NCBI GenBank assembly: GCA_019894655.1
Contig: JAGXNZ010000013.1
Coordinates: 1-6,946 of the forward strand
Length of the DNA: 6,946 nt
Direction: 5' to 3'
Source of the DNA: Promethearchaeota archaeon
GTDB taxonomy: Archaea; Asgardarchaeota; Lokiarchaeia; Sigynarchaeales; SOKP01
The notes below the pieces were generated by a model. It ran no database searches, was not told the origin of the DNA, and saw only the letters and a program-made list of their open reading frames with translations. The translations under genes were made by a program, and so were the position numbers. Below are positions 1 through 4,614 of the stretch, in pieces. The stretch's first letter is position 1. The number at the start of each line of letters is the position of its first letter.

Positions 1-1
1 C

Positions 2-187
2 GCTACAATTGAAATTAAAATTAATTACTTTAAAGCTGTTAGGGCGGGCGTACTTACTTGCAATACGAAAGTAATATATCAAGGCAAAAAAATCGTTACC
101 ATGGATTCTGAAATATTAAACGAGGGTCAAATTGTAGCAAAAGCTTTAGGAACATATTCGATATTTGAACCCAAAGTTAAATCATGA
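2..187 (+). CDS. PaaI-type hotdog-fold thioesterase, C-terminal 61 residues (partial)
   Basis: The reading frame is open from the left edge and ends at TGA 185-187; the start lies outside the window. The 61 visible residues match the C-terminal half of the PaaI/YbgC-like hotdog thioesterase pattern: a strand with KINYFKAV, then the turn RAGVLTC, a strand with KVIYQGKKIV, and a last strand ending AKALGTYSIF. Family members hydrolyse acyl-CoA thioesters as cytosolic dimers or tetramers. The catalytic Asp/Glu and the HxxG region lie upstream and cannot be checked, so activity and substrate are unknown. The alternating strand pattern and the Gly-Thr before the last strand are what I recognise; the family call is recall-based inference. 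The gene converges on the QueG-like gene. Confidence 0.75.
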   Translation, partial: ATIEIKINYFKAVRAGVLTCNTKVIYQGKKIVTMDSEILNEGQIVAKALGTYSIFEPKVKS

Positions 188-252
188 ATCCTACTTTTGG
201 TTTATGGATTTTTTAAATATATTGTCTGATAATTTTGCATAGAATTATTTCA
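188..252. terminator. Convergent intergenic spacer with a T-run after the thioesterase gene
   Basis: This 65-base spacer separates the stops of two convergent genes. On the + strand it holds a run of six T (209-214) about 20 bases after the thioesterase stop, consistent with archaeal oligo-T termination. I see no convincing hairpin and no small gene. The T-run is seen directly; terminator function is inferred. Confidence 0.35.
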
Positions 253-1173
253 TTATTCTCTTTCGAGAATTACGCCCAAATTACGAGGGTAAACGAATAA
301 ATAATTAGCTAAGCCGTGTTCTTCAACTTTACTTCTGGTTTCCTCAGGTAAGTTTTCTACGGTCGTCCCGCTCACGAGCATTTTTGTCTCCTCCTCGCTA
401 AAGGTTGGTCCAGATTTGGTCCATTTAATAACTTTCTTGTTTGCAGGACACACTTTTTGGCAATGAAGGCAACCAACTAAACAATTGTGCCACGAGGGAT
501 CAATCCAGTCTGGAAAAGGTACATCAGCGGGATGTTCGTTGTGAAAAGTCAAACATCGCTCAACGCGTAAGAGGAACCGATCGGTAGGGATGGCTCCGGT
601 TGGGCATTTCTGAACGCAAGCAGAGCACTCTTTACAAAGATCCATCATTTGCAATTCTTGCCAGTTGTCCTGTTCGTAAGGGAAATCGGAGTAAAATGTA
701 AATAATCGATGAAAACTACCCATTCCTTGTACGTATGTAATGTTATTCCTACCGTATTCAGCTAACCCGACACGTACAGCTAAAGTTTTTTGGGGTAGAC
801 GAGCAAATTCAACGCTATAGCCACTAGGTTTTAACAAATGGGTTAAAAATGCCTCGGCTTCGTTGATTAACGCTCGACCATGTAAATATGTTGGTGGTAT
901 TATTAAAGGCACTTCTTTATTTTTCCAGTTAAAAATGATTTCGTATTGGGGTTGTGGCATCGTTATCATAAAAAGAGATTTTACCTCTCCGAAATCCGTT
1001 TTAGGTTCAAATTCAAAATAGCTCTTGTATTCTTCGTAGAACTCAGGATCCAAAAGCTTCTCATCGTTAAATTTTTTAACAGCCTTCTGTAACTCTGGAA
1101 TAATTTTTGCCGTAATAATCGTTCCCTTATACCCTTTAGATTCTAAAATTTTGTAAAAATTCTCGATAATCAT
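253..1173 (-). CDS. QueG-like (COG1600-type) double [4Fe-4S] cluster protein, probable corrinoid-dependent reductase relative
   Basis: This 306-residue cytosolic protein has the layout of the epoxyqueuosine reductase/reductive dehalogenase superfamily. An N-terminal domain of about 175 residues contains the conserved stretch LAVRVGLAEYGRNNITYV (131-148) and GSFHRLFTFYSDFP (152-165). A ferredoxin-like domain follows. Its cluster cysteines are C180, C183, C186 and C190 (CxxCxxCxxxCP), C207, and C235, C238 and C242 (CxxCxxxCP), with C231 as an extra ninth Cys. By family knowledge the first domain binds cobalamin base-off and the clusters feed it electrons. QueG normally has an acidic catalytic residue just before the AVR-GL motif; the equivalent stretch here (VEFARLPQKT) lacks the usual D-S-x-P-x-x-E pattern, so the substrate is probably not epoxyqueuosine. 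The start is ATG 1173, with AAGGAG 7 nt upstream. It is divergent from the membrane-signalling cluster. Superfamily membership is well supported; the reaction is unknown. Confidence 0.85.
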   Translation of the reverse strand: MIIENFYKILESKGYKGTIITAKIIPELQKAVKKFNDEKLLDPEFYEEYKSYFEFEPKTDFGEVKSLFMITMPQPQYEIIFNWKNKEVPLIIPPTYLHGRALINEAEAFLTHLLKPSGYSVEFARLPQKTLAVRVGLAEYGRNNITYVQGMGSFHRLFTFYSDFPYEQDNWQELQMMDLCKECSACVQKCPTGAIPTDRFLLRVERCLTFHNEHPADVPFPDWIDPSWHNCLVGCLHCQKVCPANKKVIKWTKSGPTFSEEETKMLVSGTTVENLPEETRSKVEEHGLANYLFVYPRNLGVILERE

Positions 1174-1180
1174 ATTTTAA

Positions 1181-1186
1181 CTCCTT
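1181..1186 (-). promoter_or_regulatory. Shine-Dalgarno site of the QueG-like gene
   Basis: Read on the minus strand this is AAGGAG, 7 nt before ATG 1173. It fixes the start of the QueG-like gene and is the clearest ribosome-binding site on that strand. Confidence 0.75.
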
Positions 1187-1407
1187 ATCGTTTAAGCGCT
1201 ATGTAATATTAGGTAAATAGTGGTTGTCACTTAATAGTCTTTTTTCATTTTTTGCAGATTTTAGAAATTAAAATACCTTTAAAACAATAACTAGCAAATT
1301 TTATAGGTTTATTTTGAGATAAATGATCATTTTACCTGCAAATTTAACAAAAATTTAACTTTTTTGGTGGTAAAAGAGATAATTTTATTAATAAATACGG
1401 TAGAATG

Positions 1408-1416
1408 TTTAAATAA
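1408..1416 (+). promoter_or_regulatory. Candidate archaeal TATA box for the signalling cluster
   Basis: TTTAAATAA fits the archaeal TATA consensus. Its centre is about 50 nt before ATG 1463. Transcription starting roughly 25 nt downstream, near 1437-1440, would give a short leader that just includes the SD tract at 1445-1453. This fit of box, leader and SD is the reason for the call; no BRE is evident beyond purines upstream. Confidence 0.5.
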
Positions 1417-1444
1417 TAGAATTATTTACGAAATCATAATAATA

Positions 1445-1453
1445 AAAAGGATG
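1445..1453 (+). promoter_or_regulatory. Shine-Dalgarno tract of the 7-TM gene
   Basis: AAAAGGATG lies about 9-11 nt before ATG 1463. An in-frame TAA (1460-1462) touches the start codon, so the gene cannot begin further upstream in this frame. Confidence 0.55.
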
Positions 1454-1462
1454 TTAAATTAA

Positions 1463-2200
1463 ATGGCTCTTCCAAATATTGATATATTGAATGGAATTAC
1501 CGGTCTAGAAATTATTCTAAGTGGTTACATATTAGGATTTATCCTCATTTTCAAACATGCAAGAAAAGCGCCAAACAAAAAAGTTAAAAAAAACATAATA
1601 CTAAGCGGAATTGGCATGATCGGACTTTTTCAAGCGTGGTTTGCGGTTTCAGCAAGTTTTGTGTTAATTCTATTAGGATTACCCCCATTAGGGTATCCTA
1701 GTGGTGACCCAAATGTTGGAGTTCTTGCATATGCCTGGGGACCAGCTATAGGAATACCTATTTGGGCGTATCTCACAGCGGATTTATTTAAAAAGGGTCG
1801 ATACAAAATCCCTATTACGGGTATATTTGTAATACTGAGTGTTATTTTTGCTGTTTTGATCTACACTTTTCCTTCAATCTCTACTTCCTGGAATCCATCT
1901 GAAGGTGGTGGATTACCTGAAACAGGAATTAGAGGTCTAGCATTGTATACACTGGGAGTGATGTTGGTTATAATGATGGTATTTCTAGGGCCTACTATTA
2001 TTATTTCGGGGTTAAAACTGGAGGATAAAAGCGCTAAATGGAGGAGATTCATGTTTGGTATAGGGATAACAATGGGATCTCTTTTTGGAATTATCGATGC
2101 GGGTGTTTCAGGTCTTCCCTTGATCGGTTTAGCTATTGTTAAAGCCGGTATTTTTACGTCAATATTTCTAATATATGAAGGAATAGACAAGGGAAGATAA
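1463..2200 (+). CDS. Seven-transmembrane protein of unknown family, N-out/C-in topology
   Basis: I do not recognise the family. The 245 residues form seven hydrophobic segments at about 12-30, 44-71, 86-108, 116-136, 158-184, 195-212 and 216-238. Positive charge concentrates in the loops 31-43 (KHARKAPNKKVKK), 109-115 (FKKGRYK) and 185-195 (KLEDKSAKWRR) and in the C-terminal tail. By the positive-inside rule this puts the N-terminus outside and the C-terminus in the cytoplasm, as in GPCRs and microbial rhodopsins. The outer loops 72-85 and 137-157 are Gly/Pro-rich. A lone lysine, K227, sits in the middle of TM7. The protein has no soluble domain, so it would need a partner to signal. It is the first gene of a rightward cluster, 34 nt before a HAMP protein, which suggests a receptor or sensor subunit. 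It could also be a transporter or a membrane-structural protein. The start is ATG 1463: an in-frame stop immediately precedes it, with an SD tract upstream. Confidence 0.8.
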   Translation: MALPNIDILNGITGLEIILSGYILGFILIFKHARKAPNKKVKKNIILSGIGMIGLFQAWFAVSASFVLILLGLPPLGYPSGDPNVGVLAYAWGPAIGIPIWAYLTADLFKKGRYKIPITGIFVILSVIFAVLIYTFPSISTSWNPSEGGGLPETGIRGLALYTLGVMLVIMMVFLGPTIIISGLKLEDKSAKWRRFMFGIGITMGSLFGIIDAGVSGLPLIGLAIVKAGIFTSIFLIYEGIDKGR

Positions 2201-2234
2201 TTTAAACAATATTTCAAAATATATTACATAATTA

Positions 2235-3995
2235 ATGGATATAAAAAACGAGAAAGGGAAGAATAATATGCAGATTGAAGAAAAATTAGTTAAAAGTAAA
2301 TCGTTACAAGGTCGTATAATTACAGTTATGGTGGTTTGTATTCTAATTCCGTTCGTGATTTTGATGATAGCTTTAGAATTCCTACTTAATTCCAATATCA
2401 GCGAGTTTGTAAGTTTGGGTTATAGTACACTTAACTCACTACGAATTCCTTTAGTATTTATGTTCCTAATTGTCCCTGTGTTTATAATATTTGTAGTGCT
2501 TGTTGCTATTACGCGGATGTCTAATAGAATTACTGATCCAATTATTAGTTTAACTCAATCCATCGAAAATATTGCTGAGGGTGATTTATCCCAAGAAATT
2601 ATGATTGATGGAAGAATTAGGGGAAATGAAATTGGGATGCTCGCCCAGTCCTTCCAAAATTTATTGGTTACAATGCGTTTAGGGAATGTTAGTTATTATC
2701 ATGGAGACATGACATTAGCTTTTGCAAATTACAATGCAGCTTTGGAGTTATTCAAATCGACAAAGAACCCCCACGGACAAGGAATGTGTTTGAATAATCT
2801 TGGAAACATATATCGGAATTGGGGAGATTTTAATAAAGCTAAAGAAGCTTATGATAAAGCAATTGAAATAGGTGAACAAGAAGAAGATATGGGAGGGTTA
2901 GGCCCACGATACAATAATAGAGGACTTCTATACCTTTCAGAAGAGAAATGGACAGAAGCTATGAGCGATTTTACCAAAGCTATCGAGATAGATAAAGAAA
3001 TGGAGGACGATGAAGGAATTGCTACAAGAAAACGTAATATTGGAGTACTTTACATGGTGAGAAATGAATTTGATCTCGCACAAGCGAACCTTGATGAAGC
3101 GATTCAGATTGATAGTAAATGGGAATATAATCTTGGATTGGCGGAAGACGAATTTCAATTAGGTAGACTTTCTCTATTGAAAAATGATCAAGAATTAGCA
3201 ATTGAACATTTTAAAGATTCTTTGAAATTTGCTCAGAGCCTTGGAAACTATCCCCTGATGAAAAATAATCTCGAATCATTAGTAAAATTGTATGAAAATC
3301 AAGGAAATACAACGCTCCATCACAAAGCAGAAAGTGAACTTACGAAAGTGAACGATGTGCTAGTTCGAAAGAAAGACGTTATATTTGTTATTGATCAATC
3401 AGGGAGCATGCACGAATGGGGCAAGATGGTAGCAGCTAAAACTGGAGCATTAGGAGTTTTTAACGAAACCATTAACATAGGCGATAGAATTGCGATAATA
3501 GGATTTCATTCTAGTACGATGACGCATCTTAGCTTAACTGAGAAAAAGGGGGGTGTATCAGATATCGTAGGAATTTTTAATAAACTAGAAGCACTGCCTT
3601 ATAATACTAAATTATACGATTCAATAGCACATGGATTAAATTTACTAACAAATGCACCACCTATGAGGGATCAGGAAACTCAAGAACGTCAAAAATGGAT
3701 CGTTACTTTAACCGATGGTGAAGACAACGAAAGTAAGAAGTTTAATCCTCGGAAAATTGCACATCTAATTGCAACATTTAGTCCTCCTCTCAATTTTGTT
3801 TTAATTGGGATTGGACCTGAACTCAAAAAATATCATAAAAAAATGGCGGAAATGGTAGCAGCAACGCCACGTGGTAAATATATAACTATTTATTCTGCTA
3901 AAAACGTGAAAAAGCGCATTGAAAACGCATTTCAAACAGTTAAAGAGATTATGGTTGCTTCAGAAATAGAAGGTTTTACACCGGAGGAGGGATAA
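2235..3995 (+). CDS. Membrane HAMP-TPR-VWA protein
   Basis: This 586-residue protein appears to relay signals from the membrane to a protein-binding output. Domains in order: a basic N-terminus; TM1 at about 28-51; an outer loop of only about 20 residues; TM2 at about 71-93; HAMP at about 94-150 (DPIISLTQSI at 101-110 with P102, then NEIG at 131-134); five to six TPR-type helical repeats of about 40 residues (roughly 151-180, 184-217, 224-257, 264-297, 304-337 and a degenerate one at 344-372); and a VWA domain at about 379-575. The VWA has a complete MIDAS: D387-x-S389-x-S391, T458 and D494 in LTDGED. It therefore probably binds Mg2+ and a partner acidic residue. No kinase, cyclase or chemotaxis signalling helix is present. 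The next gene, also HAMP, follows after 2 nt. Start choice is uncertain: ATG 2235 has no SD, while ATG 2268 (residue 12) has a purine tract AAAGGGA 8 nt upstream; both retain every domain. Domain calls are strong; role is inferred. Confidence 0.9.
   Translation: MDIKNEKGKNNMQIEEKLVKSKSLQGRIITVMVVCILIPFVILMIALEFLLNSNISEFVSLGYSTLNSLRIPLVFMFLIVPVFIIFVVLVAITRMSNRITDPIISLTQSIENIAEGDLSQEIMIDGRIRGNEIGMLAQSFQNLLVTMRLGNVSYYHGDMTLAFANYNAALELFKSTKNPHGQGMCLNNLGNIYRNWGDFNKAKEAYDKAIEIGEQEEDMGGLGPRYNNRGLLYLSEEKWTEAMSDFTKAIEIDKEMEDDEGIATRKRNIGVLYMVRNEFDLAQANLDEAIQIDSKWEYNLGLAEDEFQLGRLSLLKNDQELAIEHFKDSLKFAQSLGNYPLMKNNLESLVKLYENQGNTTLHHKAESELTKVNDVLVRKKDVIFVIDQSGSMHEWGKMVAAKTGALGVFNETINIGDRIAIIGFHSSTMTHLSLTEKKGGVSDIVGIFNKLEALPYNTKLYDSIAHGLNLLTNAPPMRDQETQERQKWIVTLTDGEDNESKKFNPRKIAHLIATFSPPLNFVLIGIGPELKKYHKKMAEMVAATPRGKYITIYSAKNVKKRIENAFQTVKEIMVASEIEGFTPEEG
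3983..3990 (+). promoter_or_regulatory. Strong Shine-Dalgarno of the HAMP-only gene, inside the preceding CDS
   Basis: GGAGGAGG lies 7 nt before ATG 3998 and is embedded in the last codons of the HAMP-TPR-VWA gene. It indicates deliberate initiation of the downstream gene and argues that this gene is not a frameshifted fragment. Confidence 0.8.
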
Positions 3996-3997
3996 AG

Positions 3998-4450
3998 ATG
4001 TCTCAACAGTTAAAGCGAAAATTTGGGTTAAGGCAGGAAATTCTTGTGAGCTTTATAGTTTTATCACTAATATCCTTAGGTAGTCTTGCAATAATGGCCG
4101 CAATTTTTAACGGTGTTATTGGTAGTAGTATCATTGGCGCTTCCGCTGAAGATCAAGCAAGAATTGCAGCAAATCTTGAAGTTCAGTTAGCTATAATCTT
4201 AGTCTCGCTATGGGAAATTATAGTGGTTAGCCTATTTGCTGGCTTGAAGCTTGCTGATTCAGTAATTAAACCAATTCATAGATTGACAAATATCGCTGTA
4301 AAATTGTGTACGCTCGATCTTAAAACCGTGTCTTTCGAAGAAATTGATACAGATTTTGACCAAGAAATAGAAGGACAAAATACTGAGATAGGGAGTTTAA
4401 CAAACGCTTTTAAAAAATTGGTTAAAAGAGTTAAAGAAGATATGGAATAA
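3998..4450 (+). CDS. Two-TM protein ending in a HAMP domain, with no output domain
   Basis: The 150 residues contain TM1 at about 14-38, a short outer segment (39-62), TM2 at about 63-85, and a HAMP domain filling the rest. HAMP helix 1 begins at IKPIHRLTNIAVKL (P92), and helix 2 is marked by TEIGSLTNAFKKLV (129-142). The connector between the helices (about 105-128) is longer and more acidic than in the neighbouring HAMP protein, containing DLKTVSFEEIDTDFDQEIEG. The protein stops right after HAMP helix 2, so nothing downstream can act as effector. HAMP forms parallel helical bundles in dimers, so I infer hetero-association with the HAMP of the gene 2 nt upstream, as an adaptor or inhibitory subunit. 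ATG 3998 is set by a strong SD. A truncated chemoreceptor is the alternative, but the clean start and stop favour an intact gene. Confidence 0.85.
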   Translation: MSQQLKRKFGLRQEILVSFIVLSLISLGSLAIMAAIFNGVIGSSIIGASAEDQARIAANLEVQLAIILVSLWEIIVVSLFAGLKLADSVIKPIHRLTNIAVKLCTLDLKTVSFEEIDTDFDQEIEGQNTEIGSLTNAFKKLVKRVKEDME

Positions 4451-4614
4451 GTTCCATGTAACTTGTGAAAAAAATGAATCCTTCAATAGTTGCTAGATAA
4501 TTGTATTCAGTAGCGCAGGATTATAATAACCTATCTCTCTTATATTTTTTTAAATGATTAAAACTACTAGCATTATGTAAAATTAAAATAGATTTTGTGA
4601 AAATGAGAATTTAG
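4451..4614 (+). promoter_or_regulatory. Intergenic gap: possible operon end and separate promoter for the propeller gene
   Basis: No ORF or RNA gene is seen in these 164 bases. A short inverted repeat AAGTT/AACTT spans the end of the HAMP gene (4449-4453 and 4460-4464) without a following T-run. A pyrimidine-rich tract runs into seven T at 4545-4551, a possible archaeal oligo-T terminator. The same area (TTATATTTTTTTAAAT, 4540-4555) or AAATTAAAATA (4580-4590) could serve as a TATA box. The second would place transcription start almost on ATG 4615, giving a leaderless mRNA, which agrees with the lack of an SD. Functional assignment is tentative. Confidence 0.35.

Larger units (their letters stand above)
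1174..1462. other. Divergent intergenic regulatory region
   Basis: These 289 bases separate divergent genes and must hold both promoters. I see no ORF or RNA gene. Sequence features are: a perfect 12-bp palindrome AAATGATCATTT at 1321-1332; two copies of AAATTTAAC at 1340-1348 and 1351-1359, 11 bp apart; and the TATA box and SD of the 7-TM gene at the right end. On the minus strand, weak TATA-like candidates are CTATTTACC (complement of about 1213-1221) and CCTATAAAAT (complement of 1298-1307); neither is convincing. The palindrome and direct repeat could bind a regulator, but AT-rich DNA produces such elements by chance. Confidence 0.5.

Noticed and set aside
1861..2217. 118-residue open frame on the minus strand
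   Set aside because: It is antisense to the TM-rich coding frame of the 7-TM gene, shows no domain pattern and has no SD. It is a shadow of the real gene.
2937..3158. 73-residue minus-strand frame across the TPR region
   Set aside because: It is antisense to clear TPR repeats and has no family resemblance.
3998..4450. HAMP-only gene as a frameshifted piece of the preceding gene
   Set aside because: It has its own strong SD, its own pair of TM segments and an intact stop, and the preceding gene is complete through its VWA domain.
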